Shown here: piece after piece, positions 1 to 8,338 of the stretch
How the letters are laid out: each line of letters starts with the position of its first letter
Numbering within the stretch: the first letter of the stretch is position 1
From: Persicimonas caeni
Lineage (GTDB): Bacteria > Myxococcota_A > Bradymonadia > Bradymonadales > Bradymonadaceae
Length of the DNA: 64,000 nt
Assembly (NCBI RefSeq): GCF_006517175.1
Contig: NZ_CP041186.1
Span: forward strand, 2,383,001 to 2,447,000
Reading direction: 5' to 3'
Program-made: the position numbers and the translations under genes
The notes under the pieces: model-generated
The model's database searches: none
What the model saw: only the letters and a program-made list of their open reading frames with translations
What the model was told of the DNA's origin: nothing

Positions 1-1
1 C

Positions 2-469
2 AAGACCATCGAAAAAGCCCGGCAGTTGGCTCAGAACGCCAACGGCTATATCCAGAGCGCGTCGACCCACTCGGTGACCATGATGGTGCCGACCGAGCGG
101 GCCGAGAACTTCCTCGACGAGTTGGCGGCGCTGGGCGAGGTCACCGACAAGCACGTCAGCGTCGTCGACGTGACGTCACAGTACGTCGACCTCGAGATTC
201 GCATCGACAACCTCGAGAAGACCCGCCAGCGCCTGCAGCAACTGCTCGCCCAGAGCGCCAAGGTCCAAGATGTGTTGGAGGTCGAAAAGGAGTTGTCGCG
301 GGTGACCATCGAGCTCGAACGGCTCAAAGGTCAGATGCGCACCATGAAGCGCGAGACGACCTACGCGAGCATCCGCCTCAACGTCGAAGAGGAAGTCACG
401 CCCGGGCCGCTCGGCTGGGTCTTCTACGGCGGCTACAAGGCCGTCAAATGGTTGTTCGTGTGGGATTAA
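2..469 (+). CDS. DUF4349 domain-containing protein, C-terminal part (5' end outside window)
   Basis: The reading frame is open from the first base, so the gene starts upstream and only about 155 C-terminal residues are seen. The visible part has the DUF4349 pattern: a strand-rich stretch ending in MMVPTERAENFLDEL, then DVTSQYVDLEIRIDNLEKTR, a long coiled-coil helix (about residues 65-115 of the visible part), a strand, and a hydrophobic end (LGWVFYGGYKAVKWLFV) that fits a membrane segment. In known members the N-terminus carries a lipoprotein signal and this end is a single TM anchor. The function of the family is poorly known. It meets the next gene tail to tail with a 4-base overlap. Family assignment is fairly sure. 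Confidence 0.75.
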   Translation, partial: KTIEKARQLAQNANGYIQSASTHSVTMMVPTERAENFLDELAALGEVTDKHVSVVDVTSQYVDLEIRIDNLEKTRQRLQQLLAQSAKVQDVLEVEKELSRVTIELERLKGQMRTMKRETTYASIRLNVEEEVTPGPLGWVFYGGYKAVKWLFVWD

Positions 470-1068
470 TCCGCCCGCACCAATACGAACCACGCGTCCA
501 TCGGCTTGCCCTTGTAGGCGCGGCCGATGGTGCAGTGCTGCGAGACCCGCCGAAGGCGATCGACCATGCCGTGATAGACGAATCGGCCCAGTCGCGCTTT
601 GTTGCTGATGATCTTGGGCCACTCGTCGGGCCGCTCGGTGGGGAGCTCGCGGTAGTCGATCCAGACCTCGCCGCTCTCTTCATCCTCGTAGGCCACGAAG
701 TAGCCGGGACCGGTAAACGGCGACATCGTCTGGTGGTTGTAGCCCCACAGCACCTCGCGATTCGACTGGCGCTGGTCGCGGCTGGGTCGGCAGAAGCGCT
801 TCTGGAACTTACGAAACGCCGGCAGCGTGTTCTGCCCCTCGTGGATGACCTCCTCGAGTGAGCCTTTCTCGGACGGCACGATGTGCTCGATGTCCACCCG
901 GCGCCCTTCCGCGGCCTCGAAGAGACGCTTCTGAATCTTGGGAGTGAACTCGCGAATCGCCTGCACCCGCTGCTCGTGAGTCGCCTCGTCGAAGGCCGAT
1001 TCCAGCGCGTCACAGTCGATCTGATCGGCGGTCACAAGATCCAAAATCTGGGTCGAGACACGGCTCAT
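466..1068 (-). CDS. Hypothetical protein, 200 aa
   Basis: I do not recognise this protein. It has no signal peptide or membrane segment, so it is probably cytoplasmic. The N-terminal ~90 residues are helical and charged (ALESAFDEATHEQRVQAIRE). The C-terminal half has aromatic, strand-like segments (GPGYFVAYEDEESGEVWIDY, GRFVYHGMVDRLRRVSQHC) and resembles a small mixed alpha/beta domain. The ATG at 1068 is the only good start; codon bias matches neighbouring real genes and the antisense frames look like shadows. It is convergent with the DUF4349 gene, overlapping it by 4 bases, and stands alone on its strand, about 135 bases from the PpiC gene. No function is proposed. Confidence 0.7.
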   Translation of the reverse strand: MSRVSTQILDLVTADQIDCDALESAFDEATHEQRVQAIREFTPKIQKRLFEAAEGRRVDIEHIVPSEKGSLEEVIHEGQNTLPAFRKFQKRFCRPSRDQRQSNREVLWGYNHQTMSPFTGPGYFVAYEDEESGEVWIDYRELPTERPDEWPKIISNKARLGRFVYHGMVDRLRRVSQHCTIGRAYKGKPMDAWFVLVRAD

Positions 1069-1204
1069 AGCACCACTTCCTTGCGCAGCAGGGATACTGA
1101 ACGGTCAGTCGGTTTTGGTACAACGAGCCGATCATAGGGCCGAGGGTCGCAGGTGTCCAGCCATCAACGGCCGAGACCCCACGACCCCGAAACCCCGACC
1201 CACC

Positions 1205-2344
1205 TCACTTCACGTTCTCGGGGTGAAGCTCGACTTTGGTGTTCGCGCGCAGGTCGCTCAACAGGCTTTGGAGCGCCTGCTGGACGCGCTGGTTGCGAAG
1301 CTTGTTCTCGAGTTGGTCTTTGACCTCGTCGTAAGCCACCGTACCAGCCTCGCGCTCGTCGACCTTCTTAACGAGGTGCCAGCCGAACTGGGTTTTGACC
1401 GGCTCGGAGACCTGGCCCTTCTCGAGGTTGAAGGCGACCTCCTCGAATTCGGGGACCATGCGGCCGCGGCCGAACCAGCCCAGATCGCCGCCCTGGTTAG
1501 CCGACGGGCCCTGCGAGTGCTCCTCGGCGAGCTTGGCGAAGTCGGTGCCCTTGGCGGTCGCCTTCTTACGAATCTCGAGGGCCTCTTTGTGAGCCTTCTC
1601 CCAAGCAGCCTCGTCGGCTTCGGGCTCGACTTTGATGAGGATGTGGCGCGCGTGCACCTGCTCGGGGCGATTGAACGCCTCTTTGTTCTCCTCGTAGAAG
1701 CTCTTGACTTCCTCGTCGCTCGGATACTCCATGCCGCGCTTGACCAGAAGTTGCTCGATGGCAAGCGACTCGCGCACCGAGTCACGGAACTCTTCTTTGG
1801 TGATGCCGAGGTTCTTGACCATGTCGTCGAGCGAGCCCATCTGGCCGTTGAGCTTGGCGTTGGCCTCCTCGAACTGGGCGCGGATCTCTTGGACGCGCTC
1901 CTCGAGCTTCTCTTCGCTCACCTCGATATCGGCCTTCTCGACGGCGCGGTCGATGAGCTCGCGGTCGACGATCTTGCTGATGATCTGGTCTTTGACCTGG
2001 CTCAGCAGCTGGACCGGAAACTGACCCGAGTCGACGATCTTCTTCATCTCGGTGTTGAACGTCTCCGCGCTCACCGGCTCCCCGTCGATGTGGGCGATGG
2101 GGCCCTCGGCGGTCGGAATCTTGCCCTCTTCTTGGGCGTCGCCGGCCTGGGCGGTCTGCTCTTTCTCTTTGGCGCCCTCGGTCTGACCGGCCTTGTCGGC
2201 CGACTCGCCTTCCTGCGTCGACTTGTACTTGTGCTGCTTGCCCTGCTTCTGATCGGGCACCTCCGGCGAGGAGGAGCAAGCAACGGTCATACCCGCCATC
2301 GACAGGCACAGAGCGAAAAAAATGAGCTTGAATCGGGTGATCAT
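1205..2344 (-). CDS. PpiC/parvulin-type peptidyl-prolyl isomerase lipoprotein (SurA/PrsA-like foldase)
   Basis: Predicted periplasmic folding factor that catalyses cis-trans isomerisation of peptidyl-prolyl bonds. Residues 1-22 form a signal peptide ending in a lipobox-like GMTVAC, then a charged low-complexity linker to about residue 80. A SurA-N-like helical domain follows (DGEPVSAETFNTEMKK, about 88-215). The parvulin domain covers about 230-340, with hallmarks HARHILIKVE, DFAKLAEEHSQGPSANQGGD, LGWFGRGRMVPEFE and FGWHLVKKVD. The C-terminal helix is typical of SurA/PrsA proteins. At 379 aa it is close to SurA in length. It lies downstream of the haem operon on the same strand but 154 bases away, so it probably has its own promoter. 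Family is sure; client proteins are unknown. Confidence 0.88.
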   Translation of the reverse strand: MITRFKLIFFALCLSMAGMTVACSSSPEVPDQKQGKQHKYKSTQEGESADKAGQTEGAKEKEQTAQAGDAQEEGKIPTAEGPIAHIDGEPVSAETFNTEMKKIVDSGQFPVQLLSQVKDQIISKIVDRELIDRAVEKADIEVSEEKLEERVQEIRAQFEEANAKLNGQMGSLDDMVKNLGITKEEFRDSVRESLAIEQLLVKRGMEYPSDEEVKSFYEENKEAFNRPEQVHARHILIKVEPEADEAAWEKAHKEALEIRKKATAKGTDFAKLAEEHSQGPSANQGGDLGWFGRGRMVPEFEEVAFNLEKGQVSEPVKTQFGWHLVKKVDEREAGTVAYDEVKDQLENKLRNQRVQQALQSLLSDLRANTKVELHPENVK

Positions 2345-2469
2345 GTAATTGAACTCCGAACGTATGTTCTAGCTAGTCGTGTTTCGGATTAGGCGGTGCG
2401 GGTACGCGATGCGTAGCACCATCTGGCGGTGGTTACAACTATTCTGCCAGTCGAACTATTCGAAGTTCT

Positions 2470-2496
2470 GTCGCGCGTTCCCCCCGGACGCGCGAC
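2470..2496 (-). terminator. GC-rich hairpin just after hemS
   Basis: A 9-bp perfect stem (GTCGCGCGT / ACGCGCGAC) with a 9-base loop lies 2 bases past the hemS stop. There is no clear U-tract on the minus strand, so it may be a weak terminator or an mRNA-end stabiliser for the haem operon rather than a classic intrinsic terminator. Confidence 0.35.
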
Positions 2497-2498
2497 GT

Positions 2499-3437
2499 CT
2501 ACGGCGCCAATTGCGCCACAATCTTCCGCCACGCCTCGAGCTCCGGCTTACCCGGCTTGCGCTCCCCGAACACCTGAAAAGCCATCTCCGAGCGTCGGTC
2601 GAATACCTCCAACGAGGTCACGATGCCGTCGACGGTCGGCTTCTCGACCACCCACGCGTCCGCAAGCTGGGTGCGGTCGACCCAGAGCTCGAAATTCGGC
2701 CCCTCCACGCGCATGCCCGCCTCGTCGAGGTGCTCGACGCGCACCGTGCCGGTGTGGATCTGGACGCAGCCGCCGCTCGACACGAACACCATGATCGGCG
2801 TCTGCGACGCCTCGGCGAGCTCGAATACCCGATGCAGCGCCCCGTCTTCGGCCTCGACCGCGAACCCGTCGGGCGCCAACTCGAGGGCGACGTGGCGCTC
2901 GAGGCCGTGCTCGCGCAGCATGCCGAAGAACTCGTGGGTGTCTTCCATGTCGCGCCACGCCTGGGCGAACGACGCGGCGGTCTCGTCGTCGACGTCCTCG
3001 ACCTGCATGGGCGGCTCGTCGGGAAGCTCGTCGGGCTCGACCGACTCGAACTCCTCGGCGGCGAATGCGTCGACGAGGCTCACAAAGGCTTGCGCGTCGC
3101 AACGCCCCACACAGCGCACCTCGAAGACGCAACGCCCGTAGCCATCGTAGATCTCGATGGCGTCTTTCGCCTCGGAGCGAACCGCCCGGGCCCACTTCCA
3201 GTGATGGGTGAAGAGGCGCAGGTCGATATCACCGGCGAGCACGAGCCCGATCGGCCCCTCGAAGCTCACGTTGTCGAACTCGCCGCGCTTGATGTGGGAC
3301 ACCGAGCGGTTCTCGGTGCGCACCTCGACCGGCCCGAGTTCCTGGAAAGCTTCGACCAACTCCGCCCAATCGGGGCGCAGCCGTACCGCGTGGCGCGCCT
3401 CGCCGGCGGCAAAGAAGTTCGTCTCATCGACTGTCAT
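2499..3437 (-). CDS. hemS: HemS/ChuS-family haem-degrading or haem-trafficking factor
   Basis: Cytoplasmic protein that takes haem delivered by the ABC importer; family members bind haem and, in some cases, break it open to release iron. The family hallmark is VSFEGPIGLVLAGDIDLRLF followed by THHWKWA (residues 57-83). A second, related half follows (about 165-312), as expected for the internally duplicated HemS fold. At 312 aa it is a little shorter than ChuS (about 340). I chose the ATG at 3437 (MTVDETNF) because a GAGGA ribosome site lies just upstream. The longer frame adds only the duplicated MDARNP/MDARNQ stretch and then sequence overlapping hmuV. It is the last gene of the operon, 55 bases after hmuV. 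Catalytic activity is not proven by sequence. Confidence 0.82.
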   Translation of the reverse strand: MTVDETNFFAAGEARHAVRLRPDWAELVEAFQELGPVEVRTENRSVSHIKRGEFDNVSFEGPIGLVLAGDIDLRLFTHHWKWARAVRSEAKDAIEIYDGYGRCVFEVRCVGRCDAQAFVSLVDAFAAEEFESVEPDELPDEPPMQVEDVDDETAASFAQAWRDMEDTHEFFGMLREHGLERHVALELAPDGFAVEAEDGALHRVFELAEASQTPIMVFVSSGGCVQIHTGTVRVEHLDEAGMRVEGPNFELWVDRTQLADAWVVEKPTVDGIVTSLEVFDRRSEMAFQVFGERKPGKPELEAWRKIVAQLAP

Positions 3438-3492
3438 CTGGTTCCTCGCATCCATCGGGTTCCTCGCATCAGTGAAGTGGTGTTTCGAATGG

Positions 3493-4278
3493 CTAAAACG
3501 ATAGTTGGGCTCGGATATGTGGCCGCCCGCTCTCGTCGGCCGACACCGCAACCGGCGCGCCGAAGCACGCCTCGAGCTCCGTGGCATTGAGACATACGGA
3601 AGGCGGTCCGGCGGCCACGATCTCACCGCCGCGCATCAACACGACCCGGTCGGCCACGCTGGCCGCGGCGTTGAGGTCGTGAAAGACGCTCACCACGCCC
3701 AGCCCGCGGTCTGCGAGCCGGCGAATCAGGGTCAGCACACGCGCCGATTCGGCGATGTCGAGGCTGGCCAGCGGCTCGTCGAGCAGCAGGTAGCGAGCCT
3801 CGTCGACCGCTTCGAGCGCGCGAAGCTGGACCATCACCCTCGCTAGTTGGACCCGGCGCTTCTCGCCGCCCGACAGCGTCGGGTATTTGCGGTGAGCGAA
3901 ACGGCGCAGCCCGACGGCCTCCAGATAATCGAGGGTGCGCACCCGCGCGGGCCCTCCAGCGACGGCGCGCCACGGCAATAGCCCCATCTCGACCACCTCG
4001 CGCACCGAGAAGCCAAAGGGCATGTGGTGCTCTTGGCTCAAGACGCCTCGGCGCCGGGCGAGCGCGTCGCCTGGCCAATCACCGAGCGCGCGCCCGTCGA
4101 GGCGAACATCGCCGGCGGCCTCGCGGCGTCGAGCCAGCGCCGACAACAGCGTCGACTTGCCCGCCCCGTTGGGTCCAATCATGGCCACGACCTCGCCCGG
4201 GGCACACACAAGCGCGGCGTCTCGCACCAGCGTCTTGGCGCCCGCGGTGACGGTCACGTTCTTCGCGATGAAGCTCAT
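3493..4278 (-). CDS. hmuV: Haem ABC transporter ATP-binding protein HmuV
   Basis: ATPase subunit (261 aa) that powers haem import through HmuU. Walker A is GPNGAGKS at residues 35-42, followed by a Q-loop region (GVLSQEHHMPFGFSV), the signature LSGGEKRRVQLAR, Walker B YLLLDEPLASLD and the switch His in VFHDLNAA. The RRRGVLSQ segment and short C-terminus fit the HmuV/BtuD group. The start is fixed by the ATGA overlap with the hmuU stop; the longer upstream frame is out-of-frame hmuU sequence. Its place between the permease and hemS in a haem operon supports haem rather than vitamin B12 or siderophore as substrate. Confidence 0.9.
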   Translation of the reverse strand: MSFIAKNVTVTAGAKTLVRDAALVCAPGEVVAMIGPNGAGKSTLLSALARRREAAGDVRLDGRALGDWPGDALARRRGVLSQEHHMPFGFSVREVVEMGLLPWRAVAGGPARVRTLDYLEAVGLRRFAHRKYPTLSGGEKRRVQLARVMVQLRALEAVDEARYLLLDEPLASLDIAESARVLTLIRRLADRGLGVVSVFHDLNAAASVADRVVLMRGGEIVAAGPPSVCLNATELEACFGAPVAVSADESGRPHIRAQLSF

Positions 4279-5372
4279 AGGTAGTACTCCGAGCGGCGGC
4301 GAACGAGCAGGTACAGAAAGAACGGCGCGCCCACCAAGGAGGTGACGATCCCAATGGGGAGTTCGGCGGGGGCGACCACCGTGCGCGAGACGGTGTCGGC
4401 GCAGACCAAGAGCAGCGCGCCCAGCAACATCGACAGGCCGAGCACGTGGCGGTGGCTCGGCCCACGCCACAGCCGCACGATATGCGGCGCGACGAGGCCG
4501 ACGAAGCCGATGAGCCCCGTAAAGGCGACCGACGCCCCCACGACCACCGCACTGATCACCACGATACGCCGCTCGAGCTCGGCGACGTCGACGCCCAGGT
4601 CGCGCGCCTCGTGTTCGCCCAGCAACAGCGCATCGAACTCGTCGGCGCGGCGAACGAGCATCCATCCGGCCACGCCCAGGCAACTCGCGCACACCGCGAG
4701 CTGCGCCCAGTCGGCCGAGCCCAGGCTTCCGAGCGTCCACAACGTCAGGCTTCGCAGCTCGGCCTCGTCGGCGGCGTAGGTCAACAGGCCGATGATCGAG
4801 CCGGCCGCCGCGTTGACCGCGATGCCGGCGAGCAGCATCGTGGCCACCGAGGTGCGCCCGTTATTCGTCGCGATCCGGTAGACGACGAGGGTCGCAGCGA
4901 GGCCGCCCACAAACGCGGCCGCGGGCAGCAACAGCGACTGCGGTATCCAGCCGAGCTGCATCCAGCCAAATAGGGACTCGAGCGCCCAACCGGCGACCAC
5001 CGCTGTTGCCGCGCCCGCCGCCGCCCCGCTCGACACGCCGATGAGCCCGGGATCGGCCAGCGGGTTGCGAAACATCCCCTGCAACGCCGCTCCGCACAGC
5101 GCCAGCCCCGCGCCGACGCACACGCCCATGAGCACTCGCGGCAGCCGGATCGACCAGACGATGACCTCGACTTGCGCCCCCGGCGACGCCGTCACCCCGA
5201 GCTTCGCGCCGATCACGGCCGCGATCTGGCCCAGCGTGACGTCCGCCGCGCCGATGACCAGCCCCAGGATCGCCGCGGCGACGACGCCCGCCCCCAACAG
5301 GTACGCCGCAGGCGCATCACCGACCCCGAAGCGCCGCCCACGGGCCCCCTGATTGCTCACTCCCGCGCTCAT
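4275..5372 (-). CDS. hmuU: Haem ABC transporter permease HmuU (FecCD family)
   Basis: Inner-membrane channel subunit (365 aa) of the haem importer. It has the FecCD layout of about ten TM helices. Key motifs are RLPRVLMGVCVGAGLALCG, the coupling region GMFRNPLADPGLIGVSSGAA (about residues 113-132), and near the end TGLIGFVGLVAPHIVRL and ELPIGIVTSLVGAPFFLYL. The length is typical. Translation is coupled downstream to hmuV by ATGA, and the gene starts 3 bases after the hmuT stop. The family also includes siderophore and B12 permeases; haem is inferred from HmuY and HemS in the same operon. Confidence 0.9.
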   Translation of the reverse strand: MSAGVSNQGARGRRFGVGDAPAAYLLGAGVVAAAILGLVIGAADVTLGQIAAVIGAKLGVTASPGAQVEVIVWSIRLPRVLMGVCVGAGLALCGAALQGMFRNPLADPGLIGVSSGAAAGAATAVVAGWALESLFGWMQLGWIPQSLLLPAAAFVGGLAATLVVYRIATNNGRTSVATMLLAGIAVNAAAGSIIGLLTYAADEAELRSLTLWTLGSLGSADWAQLAVCASCLGVAGWMLVRRADEFDALLLGEHEARDLGVDVAELERRIVVISAVVVGASVAFTGLIGFVGLVAPHIVRLWRGPSHRHVLGLSMLLGALLLVCADTVSRTVVAPAELPIGIVTSLVGAPFFLYLLVRRRSEYYL

Positions 5373-5375
5373 CGA

Positions 5376-6359
5376 TCACTCCGCGGCGTTGGAGGCCTGC
5401 GCCTCGTCGAGACACAGCTTCTTGGCGAGCTTGGCGGCGGCCTGGCCGGTGCGCGGGCCGAAGCCGAGAAGCTCCAGATCTCCCATCGTCACCACCCGGC
5501 CCTCTTCGACCGCGGCCGTCTCGCTCAAGCCCTTGACCCCGCGAAGCCCCTCGACGCCGCCCATGCTCTTCAGGCCGCTGCCGGTCATCAGCACGGTGTC
5601 GGGGTTCGCCTCGAGCACGGCCTCGGCGGTCATCGGCTTGAAGCCCTCGATGTTGCCGGGCACGTGCGTCGCCCCGGCCAGCTCGATCATGCGCGACGCC
5701 GAAGTGTCCTTGCCGGCCACAAACGTCGTGCCGCGTCCGCGTGCGTACATAAAGAGGGCCTTCGCCGGCTTGTCACACGCTTCGGCGACCGACTTCGCCT
5801 CGGCGAGCTCGGCGTCGAGCGTCGCGAGGAGCTCTTTGGCGGCGCCTTCTTTGCCGAGCGCCTCACCGAGCTTGGAGATTCGCGCCTTGGCGGCGTCGAC
5901 CGTCTCGTCGGCCGTCAGCCGAAGCACTTTCACCCCCGCCTTTTCGATGCGCTCGAACGCCCCGTCGGGGTTGGCGGCGTCGGTGGCGACCACCAGCGTC
6001 GGCTCGTGCGACAAGACCGCCTCGGCCGAGACCGTCCGAAACAGGTCGAGGGTGCGAAGCTCCTCGGTCGCCTCCGGATAGACGCTCGACTTGTCGACCG
6101 CGACGACCGCGTCCCCTGCACCGAGCGCGTACACGATCTCGGTGACCGTGCCCCCCAGCGAGACGATGCGCTGCTTTTCGGCGGGCTCTTCTACAGGGTT
6201 CTCCTTGGCGGCCTCGGCACTCGCTTCGGCGCCTTGCTCGACGCCCTTCTCACTGGCGGGCGCGCTCTTGTCGCACCCGAGCATCCCCGCGCCGAGCAAC
6301 ACCAAGCAGGCGGACCAAATCAGACCTTTTCGAGTCATGTCGTTGACCATAGACATCAT
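5376..6359 (-). CDS. hmuT: Haem-binding lipoprotein HmuT (ABC transporter substrate-binding protein)
   Basis: Substrate-binding protein that hands haem from the periplasm to HmuU. Residues 1-29 are a lipoprotein signal (lipobox GMLGC), followed by an Ala/Glu-rich linker. The mature domain starts at QRIVSLGGTVTEIVYALGAG and has the two-lobed periplasmic binding fold, including GATHVPGNIEGFKPMTAEAV and the HmuT-type end LELLGFGPRTGQAAAKLAK. The start overlaps the TonB-receptor stop by ATGA; an ATG one codon later, or MTRKG at residue 8, are alternatives. At 327 aa it is a normal length. Confidence 0.88.
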   Translation of the reverse strand: MMSMVNDMTRKGLIWSACLVLLGAGMLGCDKSAPASEKGVEQGAEASAEAAKENPVEEPAEKQRIVSLGGTVTEIVYALGAGDAVVAVDKSSVYPEATEELRTLDLFRTVSAEAVLSHEPTLVVATDAANPDGAFERIEKAGVKVLRLTADETVDAAKARISKLGEALGKEGAAKELLATLDAELAEAKSVAEACDKPAKALFMYARGRGTTFVAGKDTSASRMIELAGATHVPGNIEGFKPMTAEAVLEANPDTVLMTGSGLKSMGGVEGLRGVKGLSETAAVEEGRVVTMGDLELLGFGPRTGQAAAKLAKKLCLDEAQASNAAE

Positions 6360-8335
6360 TCTTCTCCAGTTGTGCGATCGTTGCTGTGATAGTGATATTC
6401 GACCGAGGCGAGCACACTCAGGCCCGTCTTCGGACCCCAGGTCGCGTTGGTCTGGTCGAGCAAATTGTCCGCGTCGAGGCGGACCAAAAAGTCATCGGCG
6501 GGCTTCCACCCCACGCCGGCCCCGAGGAGCACGTACGCAGGCGCTCCGGGCGATCCGCTCGGGACCGACAACGCCGAGCGCGACCGGGCGTCGAGCCAGG
6601 TCTGCAGGCGCTCGTCGAGCCAGTCGCGCTTCATCTCCACGAGCACCTGGTGATGGGTGCGAAGCTCCAGGCGCTCGCCGGTGTCGAGGTCTTCGGCCAG
6701 AGGCAGGTACGAGTAGCTCACCCGCAGGTCGACGCCGCCGAAGAGTTCGCGGGCGCCCAGACTCAGCCGCCCTCCGGCGGTGTGGGCGCGGGCCACGTTG
6801 GTATAGGTGAACGTCGGGCTCGTGCCGGCCAGGTCGGCCGTCTGAGCGGTCGTGATCAGGTCGTCGAGCCGGTGGTAGTAGACCTCGGCGTCGAGTTCGA
6901 GCTCGTCGGCGGGGGCCACACGAGCGCCGGCGCGCGCCGACCACAGCCGCTCGGGCCGCAGATCGGGGTTGCCGCTCACTTTGTAGCCGACCTCGGAGTG
7001 ATCGAAGAACAAGAAGAGCTCCTCGGCGGTCGGCAACCTGCGGGTGCGCGAGGCCGACGCGCGAAGCTGCAGCGCGTCGGTCGCCTGCCAACCCACGCCG
7101 ACGTCGGCCATCCACCCCGCCTCGAAGTCGGTGTGCACGTCTCCCCACAACCTGCCGCTCACCTCGACGGCCGAGGTCGGCATCCACGTGTCCGACAGCC
7201 CCAGGCCCCCGTGCAGCCGGTCGACGGTGGGGAGCTCGCCGGTCTCGCCGGTGCGCGTGACCCGCTCGAGCGAGCCGTACAGCTCGACGCCCAACAGGTG
7301 CCGGCCGACGGACTGCTGGACGAGGACGTCTTGGACGCCGCGAAGCTGGCCGGTGTCGGCTTTGAGGCGCTCGAACCCGCTCTGGAGCACGCGCTTGGAA
7401 AATTGATGGTCGTAGACGTCGAATTGCGTCTTGTGCTCGAGCGAAAATCCATCCGCCGAGCGCCACTCGCCGAGCACCCGCCCGACGACCTGCTCGGTGT
7501 CTACGAGGTCGCGCAGCACGCTCGTGGGCCCGAACGCTCCTTCGGTGACGTTGTTGGCGTAGGAGACGTCGACGACGAGCGAGTCCTTCGAGTTGGCGGA
7601 CGGGCGCCACACCGACCGCGCGCCGAATCCGTAGTCGCGCTCGTCGGCCGAATCGAGCTGGCCGTCACTGTTGACGTCGACGCCGTCGTGGCGGCTCGCG
7701 CTCGCCCGAAGCTGCACGTCGACCCGCTCGGCGCCCCAGCCTGCCCGAGCCGCGCCGAGCGCGAGCGTGGGGAAGGAGTCGACCGGCCGCCCCGCGAGGG
7801 TGCGGCCGGCCGTCTGCAGCGAGAGGCCCAGGCCAGTGGGTAGCTTCTCTCGGTGCAACTGGACGACGACGCCGCTGGCAGGTCCGCTGCCAGGGGGGCC
7901 CATGCCGCGGTGCACCTCGACGCGCTCGACCCCGCGACCGGCGAGGCTGAGCGAATCGAGGTCGACCGACGGCCCGTCGGGCCCGCCCACCGGTCGTGAG
8001 ACCGGCATGCCGTCCTCGGTAACTTGTAATTGTGCTGCGGGGAGGCCGTCGACGATGAGCCCCGAGCTCGTCCCGGTCGAGTCGACCGGCGTCGCCGAGG
8101 TGAGCCACGCGAGCGCATCGCCCAGCCGCCAGGTCTGGCGACGGTTGATGTCTTCCTCGGAGATCTCGTCGGTCCGCTCGGGCGCCGCCGCGTCCTCTTC
8201 GGGCGCCTCGCGCTCGGCCTCGACGTCGACCTCGGGGATCACCACCACGTCTTGCGCGAGCGCATCGGCGGTCCACCCCAAGGTCGTAGAGACCAGGACC
8301 GCAACAAAGATGACGAGGCCGACCCACGAACGCAT
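6356..8335 (-). CDS. TonB-dependent outer-membrane receptor, probably for haem/haemoproteins (HmuR-like)
   Basis: Outer-membrane beta-barrel importer (659 aa). Residues 1-28 form a cleavable signal peptide (ending TADALAQ), followed by a possible TonB box (VVIPEVDVEAE) and an acidic linker. The plug domain runs about residues 60-180 (TWRLGDALAWLTS, GLIVDGLPAAQLQVTEDGMP, GRGVERVEVHRG) and the barrel follows. The plug is short and the canonical haem-receptor FRAP and NPNL motifs are not obvious, so the substrate is inferred from the operon. The C-terminus runs past the last strand (VEYHYHSNDRTTGEE) instead of ending in an aromatic residue, which is unusual. It lies between the HmuY-like gene (3-base gap) and hmuT (ATGA overlap). 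Confidence 0.85.
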   Translation of the reverse strand: MRSWVGLVIFVAVLVSTTLGWTADALAQDVVVIPEVDVEAEREAPEEDAAAPERTDEISEEDINRRQTWRLGDALAWLTSATPVDSTGTSSGLIVDGLPAAQLQVTEDGMPVSRPVGGPDGPSVDLDSLSLAGRGVERVEVHRGMGPPGSGPASGVVVQLHREKLPTGLGLSLQTAGRTLAGRPVDSFPTLALGAARAGWGAERVDVQLRASASRHDGVDVNSDGQLDSADERDYGFGARSVWRPSANSKDSLVVDVSYANNVTEGAFGPTSVLRDLVDTEQVVGRVLGEWRSADGFSLEHKTQFDVYDHQFSKRVLQSGFERLKADTGQLRGVQDVLVQQSVGRHLLGVELYGSLERVTRTGETGELPTVDRLHGGLGLSDTWMPTSAVEVSGRLWGDVHTDFEAGWMADVGVGWQATDALQLRASASRTRRLPTAEELFLFFDHSEVGYKVSGNPDLRPERLWSARAGARVAPADELELDAEVYYHRLDDLITTAQTADLAGTSPTFTYTNVARAHTAGGRLSLGARELFGGVDLRVSYSYLPLAEDLDTGERLELRTHHQVLVEMKRDWLDERLQTWLDARSRSALSVPSGSPGAPAYVLLGAGVGWKPADDFLVRLDADNLLDQTNATWGPKTGLSVLASVEYHYHSNDRTTGEE

Positions 8336-8338
8336 CGC

